Both the position numbers and the translations under genes were made by a program. The notes below the pieces were generated by a model. The model did no database searches, had not been told where the DNA came from, and worked only from the letters and a program-made list of their open reading frames with translations. This document shows positions 1 to 13,140 of a stretch of DNA of 64,000 nucleotides, piece after piece (within the stretch, counting starts at the first letter, position 1; every line of letters begins with the position of its first letter). Source of the DNA: Tachypleus tridentatus (lineage: Eukaryota > Arthropoda > Merostomata > Xiphosura > Limulidae); the NCBI RefSeq assembly GCF_004210375.1, contig NC_134830.1, forward strand, positions 2,108,001-2,172,000. Reading direction: 5' to 3'.

Positions 1-524
1 TCTCAGTGTAACAAAAATATTCCACACAGGGCTACTGAACACTAATCGAGTGATAGCTACAAGTAGTTGTCACGAGCTTATCGTATGGTCTGTGTTATAA
101 GTGAGTACTTCACATTGGAAATCCCCCGGAAGTAAACAAGCATGTGTACAGATGATAACTAAACGAATGTTTGATAAGACGTCTGTCTCTTAGGAAACCG
201 AACTCATAAACAGAAATTACTTTTAGCCCGGAGTATTTATTAAGATAACTAGAACTTGTAACAACCATCACCTATGACGTCTCTTCTTGTAGCGATATAT
301 ATTACATGTTTATTGTTTATATTTTTTCATGTTATTATATTATTGTTGCTGGTATTTTCCGGGTACATGTTGCACTTTTTTCTGACAGGTTTTATTTGTC
401 TATTCGTCAACAGAATATTTCTTCTTACACGTAAACCATAAATATTTTATCTTCATAAATAACGTTCACAAGTAACAACTACACCATATAATGAAATAAA
501 AATCCTATAACCCAAGCGCCTTCT
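1..524. other. AT-rich stretch, nothing recognised
   Basis: No long ORF, repeat or RNA gene is visible. The sequence is AT-rich and appears single-copy within the window. It ends where the 114-bp array begins. Confidence 0.4.
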
Positions 525-3159
525 AAGTGAGGACCTTTCTTCTTCAGGTGTAGACTATAAAAACTTCTTCAACCTACGTTTTTACTAACGTCATAACTGT
601 ATAATATACATATATGTATAGTGTAGATTAAATAATAGAAGTGAGGACCTTTCTTCTTCAAGTGTAGACTATAAGAACTTCTTCAACCTACGTTTTTACT
701 AACATCATAACTGTATAATATACATATATGTATAGTGTAGATTAAATAATAGAAGTGAGGACCTTTCTTCTTCAAGTGTAGACTATAAGAACTTATTCAA
801 CCTACGTTTTTACTAACATCATAACTGTATAATATACATATATGTATAGTGTAGATTAAATAATAGAAGTGAGGACCTTTCTTCTTCAAGTGTAGACTAT
901 AAGAATTTCTTCAACCTACGTTTTTACTAACATCATAACTGTATAATATACATATATGTATAGTGTAGATTAAATAATAGAAGTGAGGACCTTTCTTCTT
1001 CAAGTATAGACTATAAAAACTTCTTCAACCTACGTTTTTACTAACATCATAACTGTATAATATAGATATGTGTATAGTGTAGATCTAAATAATAGAAGTG
1101 AGGACCTTTCTTCTTCAAGTGTAGACTATAAAAACTTCTTCAACCTACGTTTTTACTAACATCATAACTGTATAATATACATATATGTATAGTGTAGATT
1201 AAATAATAGAAGTGAGGACCTTTCTTCTTCAAGTGTAGACTATAAAAACTTCTTCAACCTACGTTTTTACTAACATCATAACTGTATAATATAGATATGA
1301 GTATAGTGTAGATCTAAATAATAGAAGTGAGGACCTTTCTTCTTCAGGTGTAGACTATAAAACTTCTTCAACCTACGTTTTACTAACATCATAACTGTAT
1401 AATATAGATATATGTATAGTGTAGATTAAATAATAGAAGTGAGGACCTTTCTTCTTCAAGTGTAGACTATAAAAACTTCTTCAACCTACGTTTTTACTAA
1501 CATCATAACTGTATAATATAGATATGTGTATAGTGTAGATCTAAATAATAGAAGTGAGGACCTTTCTTCTTCAAGTGTAGACTATAAAAACTTCTTCAAC
1601 CTACGTTTTTACTAACATCATAACTGTATAATATAGATATGAGTATAGTGTAGATCTAAATAATAGAAGTGAGGACCTTTCTTCTTCAGGTGTAGACTAT
1701 AAAAACTTCTTCAACCTACGTTTTTACTAACATCATAACTGTATAATATAGATATGTGTATAGTGTAGATCTAAATAATAGAAGTGAGGACCTTTCTTCT
1801 TCAAGTATAGATTATAAAAACTTCTTCAACCTACGTTTATACTAACATCATAACTGTATAATATAGATATGTGTATAGTGTAGATCCAAATAATAGAAGT
1901 GAGGACCTTTCTTCTTCAAGTATAGATTATAAAAACTTCTTCAACCTACGTTTATACTAACATCATAACTGTATAATATAGATATATGTATAGTGTAGAT
2001 TAAATAATAGAAGTGAGGACCTTTCTTCTTCAGGTGTAGACTATAAAAACTTCTTCAACCTACGTTTTTACTAACATCATAACTGTATAATATAGATATG
2101 TGTATAGTGTAGATCTAAATAATAGAAGTGAGGACCTTTCTTCTTCAAGTGTAGACTATAAAAACTTCTTCAACCTACGTTTTTACTAACATCATAACTG
2201 TATAATATAGATATGAGTATAGTGTAGATCTAAATAATAGAAGTGAGGACCTTTCTTCTTCAGGTGTAGACTATAAAAACTTCTTCAACCTACGTTTTTA
2301 CTAACATCATAACTGTATAATATAGGTACATGTATAGTGTAGATCTAAATAATAGAAGTGAGGATCTTTCTTCTTCGGGTGTAGACTATAAGAACTTCTT
2401 CAACCTACGTTTTTACTAACATCATAACTGTATAATATAGATATGTGTATAGTGTAGATCTAAATAATAGAAGTGAGGACCTTTCTTCTTCAAGTGTAGA
2501 CTATAAAAACTTCTTCAACCTACGTTTTTACTAACATCATAACTGTATAATATAGATATGTGTATAGTGTAGATCTAAATAATAGAAGTGAGGACCTTTC
2601 TTCTTCAGGTGTAGACTATAAAAACTTCTTCAACCTATGTTTTTACTAACATCATAACTGTATAATATACATATATGTATAGTGTAGATTAAATAATAGA
2701 AGTGAGGACCTTTCTTCTTCGGGTGTAGACTATAAAAACTTCTTCAACCTACGTTTTTACTAACATCATAACTGTATAATATAGATATGTGTATAGTGTA
2801 GATCTAAATAATAGAAGTGAGGACCTTTCTTCTTCAAGTATAGATTATAAAAACTTCTTCAACCTACGTTTATACTAACATCATAACTGTATAATATAGA
2901 TATGTGTATAGTGTAGATCTAAATAATAGAAGTGAGGATCTTTCTTCTTCAAGTATAGACTATAAAAACTTCTTCAACCTACGTTTATACTAACATCATA
3001 ACTGTATAATATAGATATGTGTATAGTGTAGATCTAAATAATAGAAGTGAGGACCTTTCTTCTTCAAGTGTAGACTATAAAAACTTCTTCAACCTACGTT
3101 TATACTAACATCATAACTGTATAATATAGATATATGTATAGTGTAGATCTAAATAATAG
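525..3159. repeat. Tandem array, 114-bp unit, about 23 copies
   Basis: The marker gtgaggacctttcttcttca recurs at 527, 641, 755, 869 and 983, giving a 114-bp period with 112-115 bp variants, up to 3159. Two subtypes alternate. One has atacatatatgtata and gattaaat; the other has atagatatgtgtata and gatctaaat. The first few copies are all of the first type, and mixed types follow. No ORF runs through it. This is a satellite-like non-coding array. Confidence 0.95.
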
Positions 3160-3296
3160 CAATATTTAAACGTATGTTTTACGTATTGCTTACTAGCTGG
3201 TGTATCCATCATGATAAGTGAAAGGTTATCTTGGGACGTGAAAAGTTGTTTCCCTTATATATATCTGTAAAAAACACCCACAGAAATTGATAGTTA

Positions 3297-4970
3297 TGTA
3301 GCAGCTAGAGCAGTACACGTTTTTAGTTTTGTAACAGCTAGAGCAGTAGACCTTTAGTTTTTAGCAGCTAAAGCAATAGACTTTTAGTTTTGTAGCAGCT
3401 AGATAACTGGTTCTCTAGTTCGATAACAGCTACAGCAGTAGACCTTCCTTACATTTGTAGTAGCTAAAGCAATATACCTTTAGTTTTGGAACAGTTAGAG
3501 CAATAGACCTCTAGATTTGTAGCAGCTAGAGCAGTAAAACTTCTTTAGTTTTGTAGCAGTTAGAGCAATAGACCTCTAGATTTGTAGCAGCTAGAGCAGT
3601 AAACCTTCTTTAGTTTTGTAGCAGTTAGAGCAGTAGACCTTTAGTGTTATATGGACTAGAGCCGCAGACTTTCATTAATTTCTCAGTAGCTAAAGCATTA
3701 TAACTTATTCAGCTTTTTATCAACTAGAGCAGTAGGCCCCTAATTTTTATAGCAGCTGAAGCATTAGACCTTTTTTTAGTTTTGTATCAGCTAGAGCAGT
3801 GAACCTTTACATTTGTAGCAGTTAGAGCACCAGACTTTTAGTTTGCTAGCAGGTAGAGCAGTACACTTTGATTAGTACTGTATCACCTAGAAGCCTATAC
3901 CTTTAGTTTTGTAGCAGCTAGCGCAGCATACTTGTAGTTTTGTAGCAGCTAGAGCAGTAGACCTTTAGTTTTCTATCAGCTCGAGCAATGGACCATTAGT
4001 TTTGTAGTAACGAGCGCAGTATACCCATGGTTTTAAAACAGCTAGAGCAGTATATATTGTTTAGTTTTGTGGCATCTAGAGTGCAGATGTTTAGTTTTGT
4101 AGCAGCTAAAGCAATAGAACGTCTTTCCTTTTGTAGCAACTAGAGCATCAGACCTTTAGTTTTGTAACAGCTAAGCCATAGACCTTTAATTTTTTATCAG
4201 CTAAAGGAGTAGACCTATAGTTTTCTATTCCCTAGAGCAGTAGATCTTTAGTTTGTAGCAGCTAGAAGAGTAGACTTTCTTTAGTTTTCTAACATCTAGA
4301 GCAGTAGACCTTTAATTTTGTAGCAGCCATAGTAGTAGATCTTTAGTTTTGAAACAACTAGAGCAACAAATCTTCTTTAATTTTATAGAAGCTAGAGCAG
4401 TAGACCTTTATTTTTGTAACACCTATAGCAGTAGACCTTTAGTTTGTAGCAGCTAGAGCAGTAAAGGTTATTTAATTTTGCAGGAGCTAGTGGATTAGAC
4501 CTTCTTGAATTTTGTAGAAGCTAATGCAGTAGACTTCTAGGTTTCTATCAGTTAGAGCAGTAGCCCTTCTTCAGTTTTGTAAGCTAGAGCAGTGGACATT
4601 TACATTTGAAACAGCTAGAGCAGTAGACCTTTAGTTTTGTACCAGATAAAGCAGTAAACCTTCTTTACTTTTGCAACAGCAAGAATAGTAGACCTCCTTT
4701 AATTTTATAGCAGCTAGAGCTGTAAACATTTAGTTTTGTAGCAGCTAGAGCTGTATACATTTGATTTTGTAGCAGCTAGAGCTGTGAACATTTGATTTTG
4801 TGGCACGTAGAACTGTGGACATTTAGTTTTGTAGCAGCTAGAGCTGTGAACATTTGGTTTTGTAGTAGCTAGAGCTGTGGACATTTAGTTTTGTAGCAGC
4901 TACAACGGTAAGTCTTCTTTAGTTTTGTAGTAGTTTGAACACTAAACCTTCTTTAGTTTTTAGGAGTTAG
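3297..4970. repeat. Degenerate tandem array, about 31-36 bp unit
   Basis: The consensus is roughly gtagcagctagagcagtaga followed by cctttagtttt. Longer variants carry cttctttagtttt. About 48 copies are strongly diverged. Copies near 4710-4900 share a ctgtgaacattt variant, which shows a local late expansion. There is no coding potential. Confidence 0.85.
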
Positions 4971-5268
4971 AAAGTTTTTCATGTTTTGAATGTCGATTAT
5001 TAATTTTGTTAACTGCAAATCTAATAACATAATACTCGTTCGACGAAACAAGCGTATTTCGTCACATAAAGAACGTTATTTTTATTTACTCTTTCGCAAC
5101 TTTAAGACGGAACTAAGTGATTTAATCGTGTTAAATTCCACGAAATGGAAGTGAAGGTCGTCTTTTGTCATAAAGTCTCTTTCATGATTTTAATACAAAG
5201 ACTGATTATTGTGAGTGAAAGGTATATCTGAATGGGCTATTGATTTTAAAACTTGTACAAACTCAACG
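4971..5268. other. AT-rich spacer, nothing recognised
   Basis: Unique-looking AT-rich sequence between the degenerate array and the SINE. No ORF or repeat is seen. Confidence 0.35.
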
Positions 5269-5279
5269 TTGTTTTTAAC

Positions 5280-5557
5280 TTTGTTTTTGTTTGTTTGGGA
5301 ATTTCGCACAAAGCTACTCGAGGGCTATCTGTGCTAGCCGTCCCTAATTTAGCAATGTAAGACTAGAGGGAAGGCAGCTAGTCATCACCACCCACCGCCA
5401 ACTCTTGGGCTACTCTTTACCACCGAATAGTGGGATTGACCGTAACATTATACACCCCCACGGCTGGGAGGGCGAGCATGTTTAGCACGACGCGGGCGAG
5501 AACCCGCGACCCTCGGATTACGAGTCGCACGCCTTACGCGCTAGGCCATGCCGGGCC
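5280..5557 (-). mobile_element. tRNA-derived SINE (family 1), full length
   Basis: Read on the minus strand, the element starts ggcccggcatggcc, has a GC-rich tRNA-like head with a box-B-like ggttct, and continues into a conserved body (ccactattcg, agctgccttccctctagtct, gtagctttgtgcgaaatt). It ends in a caaacaaa-type tail. It is flanked by an 11-bp direct duplication, ttgtttttaac, at 5269-5279 and 5558-5568, which shows target-primed insertion. The GC content contrasts with the surroundings. The family recurs at 10304, 11152, 17701, 34042 and 41735. Confidence 0.93.
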
Positions 5558-5568
5558 TTGTTTTTAAC

Positions 5569-6209
5569 ATGATGTGTGCTAGATACAACTAATATATATT
5601 CCTTCAATATTCCCATTTCGTATTAAAATATTTCTTGTCTTGCTTGTTTTTATGATAAAAGATGATTTTTCTGGTAATATAGAAAACTCATGCAACACAT
5701 TTTTTTAATAATATCATGATAACCTATCGTTCCACTGTAAAACAAAATTTATAAACTATTCTATGTATCTACATTTTCATTTAAAATGTATTCGATATCT
5801 CGATGTCCCTCTTGCTGGTTTTAAAACCCGTCATTCTACTCAGATTACATTTATTCTTATCATGGCTCACCGTGTTACCAGACTGTATACACCAGAGAAA
5901 ATTATCTTAGCTAATTAGGTCTGATCTCATAAAGAGTTTTCAGTTGTACATAACATTGTTGTAATCTTCACGTTCTCATGAAACAAGAACTTCCAAGGAG
6001 TATCTAACTCGACGAAACTCATGAACCCATTATATTACTATTAGGTTAATTCTATTTCATCTCAACTTACAACCAGATCTTACACAGTGAATCACAATAA
6101 AAACAACAAAACGATCTTAAATTTTATTTCTATATTATTTTATTATATAATTAATTTCACTTTACTGAACATTAGTTTTACTGCAAATTCTTAAAACTGT
6201 TATCAATGT
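5569..6209. other. AT-rich spacer, nothing recognised
   Basis: AT-rich sequence with no ORF of note, no repeat and no recognisable domain. Confidence 0.35.
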
Positions 6210-8495
6210 GACATTCCTTACCAAATTACGTTGTTCTGAAGACAAATGTTTAAACTGAGTAACAATGGGTTTTACTCTCCTTACCAAATTACGTTGTTCT
6301 GAAGAAAATGTTTAAACTGAGTAACAATGGGTTTTACTCTCCTTACCAAATTACGTTGTTCTGAAGAAAATGTTTAAACTGAGTAACAATGGGGGTTACT
6401 CTCCTTACCAAATTACGTTGTTCTGAATACAAATGTTTAAACTGAGTAACAATGGGGGTTACTCTCCTTACCAAATTACGTTGTTTTGAAGACAAATGTT
6501 TAAACTGAGTAACAATGGGGGTTACTCTCCTTACTAAACTACGTTGTTCTCAAGACAAATGTTTAAACTGAGTAACAATGGGGGTTACTCTCCTTACCAA
6601 ATTACGTTGTTCTGAAGACAAATGTTTAAACTGAGTAACAATGGGGGTTACTCTCCTTACCAAATTACGTTGTTTTGAAGACAAATGTTTAAACTGAGTA
6701 ACAATGGGGGTTACTCTCCTTACTAAACTACGTTGTTCTCAAGACAAATGTTTAAACTGAGTAACAATGGGGGTTACTCTCCTTACCAAATTACGTTGTT
6801 CTGAAGACAAATGTTTAAACTGAGTAACAATGGGGTTTACTCTACTTTCCAAATTACGTTGTTCTGAAGATAAATGTTTAAACTGAGTAACAATGTGGTT
6901 TACTCTTCTTACGAAATTACGTTGTTCTGAAGACAAATGTTTAAAGTGAGTAACAATGGGGATTACTCTCCTTACCAAATTACGTTGTTCTGAAGATAAA
7001 TGTTTAAACTGAGTAACAATGGGGGTTACTCTCCTTACTAAACTACGTTGTTCTCAAGACAAATGTTTAAACTGAGTAACAATGGGTTTTACTCTCCTTA
7101 CCAAATTACGTTGTTCTGAAGAAAATGTTTAAACTGAGTAACAATGGGGGTTACTCTCCTTACCAAATTACGTTGTTCTGAATACAAATGTTTAAACTGA
7201 GTAACAATGGAGTTTACTCTCCTCACCAAATTACGTTGTTCTGAAGACAAATGTTTAAACTGAGTAACAATGGGGGTTACTCTCCTTACCTAATTACGTT
7301 GTTCTGAATACAAATGTTTAAACTGAGTAACAATGGAGTTTACTCACCTCACCAAATTACGTTGTTCTGAAGACAAATGTTTAAACTGAGTAACAATGGG
7401 GGTTACTCTTCTTACTAAATTACGTTGTTCTGAACACAAATGTTTAAACTGAGTCACAATGGGGGTTACTCTTCTTACTAATTTACGTTGTTCTGAAGAC
7501 AAATGTTTAAACCAAGTAACAATGGGCTTTACTATCCTTACTAAATTACAGTTTTAGAGAAACAGCTTTAAACCGAGTAACAATGGGTTTTACTCTCCTA
7601 AATAAATTACTTTGTATCAGAGACAAATGCTTAAACAGAATAACAATAGGGTTTTAATTTCCTTACTAAATTGTGTTTTGTTAGAGACGAGTGTTTAAAC
7701 GGATTAAGGATACGGTATTATTCACCTTTCTAAATTGTGTTCTTTTAGAGACAAGTGTTTAAAGGGATTAAGGATACGGTATTATTCACCTCTCTAAATT
7801 GTGTTCTTTTAGAGACAAGTGTTTAAAGGGATTAAGGATACGGTATTATTCACCTCTCTAAATTGTGTTCTTTTAGAGACAAGTGTTTAAAAGGATTAAG
7901 GATACGGTATTATTCACCTCTCTAAATTGTGTTCTTTTAGAGACAAGTGTTTAAGCGGATTAAGGATACGGTATTATTCACCTTACTAAATTGTGTTCTT
8001 TTAGAGACAAGTGTTTAAAGGGATTAAGGATACGGTATTATTCACCTTTCTAAATTGTGTTCTTTTAGAGACAAGTGTTTAAACTGAGAAAGAGTGAGTT
8101 CTACTCTTCTTACTAAATTATGATGTTTTATAGACAAATATTTAAATGTAGTAACTATGTGGTTTTACTCTCCTAACTAAGTTACGTTGTTTTAAGTGAC
8201 AAATATTGAAATGGAGTAACAATGGGGTTTTATTCTGCTTACTAAGTTACGTTGTTTTAAGTGACAAATATTGAAATGGAGTAACAATGGGGTTTTATTC
8301 TGCTTACTAAATTGCATTGGCTTATAGACAAATGTTTTAACAGAGTAACAATGAGTTTTACTCTCCTTACCAAATTACGTTCTTCTAAAAAGAAATATGT
8401 AAAAGGTGTATACATGGGTTTTACTATCCTTACCAAATTACCTTGTTTTAGAAACAAATGTTTAAACGGAGTAACTAAGTTACGTTGTGTTAGAG
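6210..8495. repeat. Tandem array, 63-bp unit, about 36 copies
   Basis: The unit contains ccaaattacgttgttctgaa, gacaaatgtttaaactgagt and aacaatgggggtt. The period is 62-64 bp. A diverged sub-block at about 7670-8080 has ggattaaggatacggtatta in place of the usual end and is itself nearly uniform over about six copies, indicating separate local amplification. Short ORFs on both strands are by-products of a unit length divisible by three. Confidence 0.94.
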
Positions 8496-8802
8496 AGAAA
8501 TGACAGTTTTATCGTTATTTTAACTGCCCAGTGTTTTTAATCGTAGTGATTTCGGAGCCCCTATCACCTTGCCACCTACTTTTAGCAGCCCAGATTAATG
8601 CAATAATTCACACGGTAGTCTCGGAATGTTAACTGATGAGTTTCCTTCTTTTCTCTATATGGTGTGAGTGTTTACCAAGAGGGTTTTTGTGCACTGTCTT
8701 TATTATGTTAATAACTGGTGTCAAACTTTTATTTCATCGTTCAGTTGAATGTTGTACAATATTAGTAATTAATTATCACGTTTGGAAACCACGTGAAAGC
8801 AC
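8496..8802. other. Spacer between two arrays
   Basis: Short single-copy stretch. An ATG at 8636 opens a frame that continues through the following 27-bp array, but nothing in the non-repeat part resembles a known protein. Confidence 0.3.
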
Positions 8803-9253
8803 GTCTGGATGTCTCGTCATCATCATCACCTGTGGATGTTTCATCATCATCCTCACGTGTGGATGTCTAGTCATCATCATCACATGTGGATGTCTCGTCA
8901 TCATCCTCACGTGTGAATGTCTCGTCATCATCCTCACGTGTGGATGTCTCGTCATCATCATCACGTGTGGATGTATCGTCATCATCATCACCTGTGGATG
9001 TCTCGTCATCATCCTCACGTGTGGATGTCTCGTCATAATCATCACCTATGGATGTTTCATCATCATCCTCACGTGTGAATGTCTCGTCATCATCATCACG
9101 TGTGGATGTCTCGTCATCATCATCACCTGTGGATGTCTCGTCATCATCATCACGTGTGGATGTCTCGTCATCATCATCACCTGTGGATGTCTCGTCATCA
9201 TCATCACCTGTGGATGTCTCGACATCATCATCACGTGTGAATGTCTCGTCATG
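8803..9253. repeat. Tandem array, 27-bp unit, about 16 copies
   Basis: The unit is gtggatgtctcgtcatcatc followed by atcacct or ctcacgt. The 27-bp period keeps several frames open on both strands, so a 234-codon frame (8636-9340) crosses it. I treat that frame as chance. Many unit junctions read cacgtg, the palindromic E-box hexamer; whether anything binds it is unknown. Confidence 0.93.
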
Positions 9254-10075
9254 GACTGTTGTTTGATTTATTTTATTAACTTCTACTTTCCTCTTTTCTT
9301 ACTGTTACATTATTCGTTTACACGAGTTGCTCACATTTGATATATTTTCATTTCTGGGCGAGATTCACATTAATATAAATATTCTTCTGAGTTTTCTAAA
9401 ACAGTCTTACTATCTGGTTTTCTGGACTGCAAAAATTCAACAGCCAATCTAAAGCTAAGTAATCTACTCAAAATATAAACATTTGTCGAAATAAGTTATG
9501 ACTTAAATGCCTTAGCATTCAAACTGCGTTATCATGTAGTTAGGCTAATCCTGTGGTATTTACAAACTACCACGTGACTACTGCGATCAAAATACATTTT
9601 TATAATAAAAGCACTAGTCATCTAGTAACTATTGATCATCATGTGACTAAAGCACACCTTCGTAACTTACTATCTGTTAAAAGTGACTAATTTGTGACTT
9701 ATTCTAAGAAAGAATATATTCTGTCTCCTCTAGGTTGCGTCTTAAACAACTTAAAATGTAGGTAAAAATTGCACAAATTAAAAATAAATCTCATTCGGGT
9801 CAGAATTCTGCTTTGTCACAGTGCTATAATAACAAAATGATTGAGGTATTTATCTCTAGTCATTCTTGTCATAGTCACCGAGGCAGCTCAGCCAGGGATA
9901 CGGATCGATCCACTCTCTTATTGTTTTTACTACTTAAGCCAACTTCACGACATTTTGAGGTAAGAACAAATTAGTTGTATTGAATTAAGCAAACAGTCGA
10001 TTTAAAAAAAACAAATAATTTTCCCCAACTATTTAGGTGAATATTATAAAACATCTATATATTTTACTGACCTCT
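9254..10075. other. AT-rich stretch, nothing recognised
   Basis: No ORF, repeat or RNA gene is supported. Confidence 0.35.
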
Positions 10076-10088
10076 AACTCACATTCAC

Positions 10089-10200
10089 GCCCCCGCAAGT
10101 ACAGCGGTATGTCTCCGGATTTACAACGCTAAAATCAGTGGTTCAATTCCCCTCGGTAGGCTGAGCAGATAGCCCGATGTGGCTTTGCTATGAGAAAAAA
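10089..10200 (+). mobile_element. tRNA-derived SINE (family 2), about 112 bp
   Basis: A tRNA-like head (gcccccgcaagtacagcggt) is followed by a good box B, ggttcaattcc, then a short body (agcccgatgtggctttgcta) and an A-rich tail. It is flanked by a 13-bp duplication with one mismatch: aactcacattcac at 10076-10088 and aactcactttcac at 10201-10213. It is a distinct family from the longer SINE. Diverged relatives probably lie at 52609-52672 and 52911-52997. Confidence 0.85.
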
Positions 10201-10303
10201 AACTCACTTTCACTGTTATTTTAATCAATCACGATTAAAGCCTTTTTGATAACTACTCCCAGGTTAAACTAAGAACTACAAACTCCATCAACATTACGAT
10301 CAA

Positions 10304-10586
10304 GTTTGTTTGTTTTTGAATTTCGCACAAAGCTACTCGAGGGCTATCTGCGCTAGCCGTCCCTAATTCAACAGTGTAAGACTAGAAGGAAGGCAGCTAG
10401 TTATCATCACCCACCGCCAACTCTTGGGCTACTCTTTTACCAACGAATAGTGCGATTGACCGTAACATTGTAACGCCCCCACGGCTTAAAGAGCGAGCAT
10501 AGCATGTTTGGTGCGACCGGAATTCGAATCCACGACCCTCAAATTACGAGTCGAACGCCTTAACCCACCTAGCCATGCCTGGCCAC
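10304..10586 (-). mobile_element. tRNA-derived SINE (family 1)
   Basis: Same family and orientation as the copy at 5280. A 12-bp duplication, cattacgatcaa, lies at 10292-10303 and 10587-10598. Its head is more diverged (gcctggcc end, aattcgaatcc box B), so it is probably an older insertion. Confidence 0.93.
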
Positions 10587-10598
10587 CATTACGATCAA

Positions 10599-11054
10599 TC
10601 GTACACATCTAAATACTGCCAGCTTTTGTGTGAGATCTCAGAAACGTTTATTAACTATGGTTTTACACATTAAGCCCTAAAATGCAAGTTGTATAAGAAA
10701 TTTGCCGAATTATAGGAGGGCAAAAACATGCTTCTCCGTCTTTTAGTATTTCATATATTAATTAATTAAAATGTTGTAGTATGATCACTAAAGAAATAAG
10801 TTATATTGAAACTAAACCAAAAAAAACAACATAAATACATACTGGAAACAAATTCATAGTTTAAAAAATTAATGATTTTTAAAATACTTTCTGGAAAAAC
10901 AACAGATATTTTATTATTATTATTTCTCATGGACATAAGTCGTTTCCTTATATTATTCTTTTTACTAAACAAAACATATTTTGCCTTTATTATAAATGCA
11001 AAAGTATTGAACTTAATTAAAATATATTAAATTTGTATTTGAATTAAATGAAAT
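10599..11054. other. AT-rich stretch, nothing recognised
   Basis: Very AT-rich, with long A and T runs. No supported feature. Confidence 0.35.
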
Positions 11055-11066
11055 ATTAAATAAGAG

Positions 11067-11431
11067 TTGTTGTTTTCGGAATTTCGCACAAAGCTACTCG
11101 AGTGCTATCTGCGCTAGCCGTCCCTAATTCAACAGTGTAAGACTAGAAGGATTTGTTTGTTTGTTTTGGAATTTCGCACAAAGCTACTCGAGGGCTATCT
11201 GTGCTAGCCGTCCCTAATTTAGCAGTGTAAGACTAGAGGGAAGGCAGCTAGTCATCACCACCCACCGCCAACTCTTGGGCTACTCTTTTACCAACGAATA
11301 GTGGGATTGACCGTCACATTATAACGCCACCACGGCTGGGAGGGCGAGCATGTTTGGCACGACTCGGGCGCGAACCCGCGACCCTCAGATTACGAAGCGC
11401 ACGCCTTAACGCGCTAGGCCATGCCAGGCCC
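11067..11431 (-). mobile_element. Composite SINE (family 1), 1.3-mer
   Basis: On the minus strand a full SINE (11430 to 11152) is followed directly by only the 3' third of a second copy (11150 to 11067). A single 12-bp duplication, attaaataagag, at 11055-11066 and 11432-11443 flanks the whole composite. The partial copy has no missing remainder on the other side, so nested insertion does not explain it. Insertion of a chimeric or template-switched transcript does. Confidence 0.9.
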
Positions 11432-11443
11432 ATTAAATAAGAG

Positions 11444-12255
11444 AAACGATTATAACTTAGGATTATAATTTTAATTATGGCGTTAAATCCAAACACAACA
11501 TTAATTAATGTTTATTTGTCCACTGTTTTTTCACATGTTTCTAATAATTTGTCTCGAAAGTATAAATTACTTTTTAGTTTCTCGGATGAGAAACCACATT
11601 AAAATTGCTACTATAATAAATAACAATCGGTTAATTGTATTATAATTATGAATTAAGAACAAACCAATGTTGCATTAAGAGATGTCAAATATGAACCTTT
11701 ATGCACTACACATTGATAACTTCATTCTGTTACATAACTGAAGCAAACAGTGTCGTTACCAGTCAGCACCTGCTTTAAACCATAAAGAATACATTTTTAA
11801 GTGTTCAATCTTTCACGAAACAGAAAGAGCGTAAACATGCATATTGAGTCATATTATGACAAAAAACAACAACAATCAAACAAACCCGTACCTAAATGTG
11901 ACGTATGAATATTCGTAACTTCTCTGTTTACCATCTAAAGATCGCTAGCAATGCATGTTTAGTTTGGTAAAATAATAGTTTTGGTATTAAGCTAGTTAAA
12001 CCTCTTTAATACTTAATAAGGTTTTGTAAATGTAAAATCTTGATTGAACTATAACCTTCTTACTTAATTCATGTGAGTTAGATAAACGTTCCTTGCATTA
12101 ATTTATCAATGATGCATTATTTAGAAATCTCTTCTTTTAATTATGAAATGTAAAGAACCCTAAGAAAATAACCAACACGAAATAAAGTTTCAATGATTTT
12201 CTTTTCTTTAATTTAGCAAAACAAAATTCAGTCTAAAGTTCTAGCTTTTTGTGAT
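11444..12255. other. AT-rich stretch, nothing recognised
   Basis: AT-rich, with no credible ORF or repeat. Confidence 0.35.
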
Positions 12256-12790
12256 ATACAGTTTACACCAGACAACAGATATTGTTTGTATCATCATTTA
12301 TACCAAAAAACAGATATTGTTTGTATCATCATTTATACCAAAAAACAGATATTGTTTTTATCATCATTTATACCAAACAACAGATATTGTTTGTATCATC
12401 ATTTATACCAAACACCATAGATTGTTTGTATCATCATTTGTATGAAACAAGTTGTTTGTATCATTTATATGAAACAACAAATATTGTTTTTATCATCATT
12501 TATACCAAACAACAGATATTGTTTGTATCATCATTTATACCAAACAACAGATATTGTTTGTATCATCATTTATACCAAACACCATAGATTGTTTGTATCA
12601 TCATTTGTATGAAACAAGTTGTTTGTATCATTTATATGAAACAACAAATATTGTTTTTATCATCATTTATACCAAACAGCAAATATTGTTTTAACATCAT
12701 TTTTGCTAAACAACATATATTGTTTTTTATTATTATATATACCAAACATCACATATTGTTTTTATCATCATTTATACAATAAACACTGCT
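12256..12790. repeat. Tandem array, 36-bp unit, about 14 copies
   Basis: The unit is ttgtttgtatcatcatttat followed by accaaacaacagatat. A group of variant units (accatagattg, then gtatgaaacaagttg) occurs twice about 175 bp apart, near 12413 and 12588, so a block of units was duplicated. Frames with a 12-residue period are by-products. Confidence 0.92.
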
Positions 12791-12914
12791 GTTTTGCATT
12801 TTTATCTCTATCAGACAATAAATATTAGATTTTGTTATTGTTTACATTAGACAATAACGCTATTCAAAGAAACAGACATTGCGAGTTTGAAAACTACAGT
12901 CTTAAGAATCCATG

Positions 12915-13140
12915 TAGTAAACAGGCTAATATAAATCTCGTGTAGTAAACATACTAATATAGATCTGGTGTAGTAAACATACTAATATAGATCCTGTGTA
13001 GTAAACATGCTAATATATATCCCATGTAGTAAACATCCTAATATAAATCTCGTGTAGTAAACATACTAATATAGATCTGGTGTAGTAAACATACTAATAT
13101 AGATCCTGTGTATTAAACATGCTGATATAGATCCCGTGTA
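12915..13140. repeat. Tandem array, 29-bp unit, about 8 copies
   Basis: The unit is ctaatatagatctggtgtag followed by taaacatac. Four successive variants (ctcg, ctgg, cctg, cccg/cccat types) are repeated in the same order, giving a 116-bp higher-order period present about twice. Confidence 0.9.

Noticed and set aside
8636-9340. 234-codon frame with 9-residue repeats
   Set aside because: It is open only because the 27-bp unit has no stop in several frames on both strands. The non-repeat ends match nothing recognisable.
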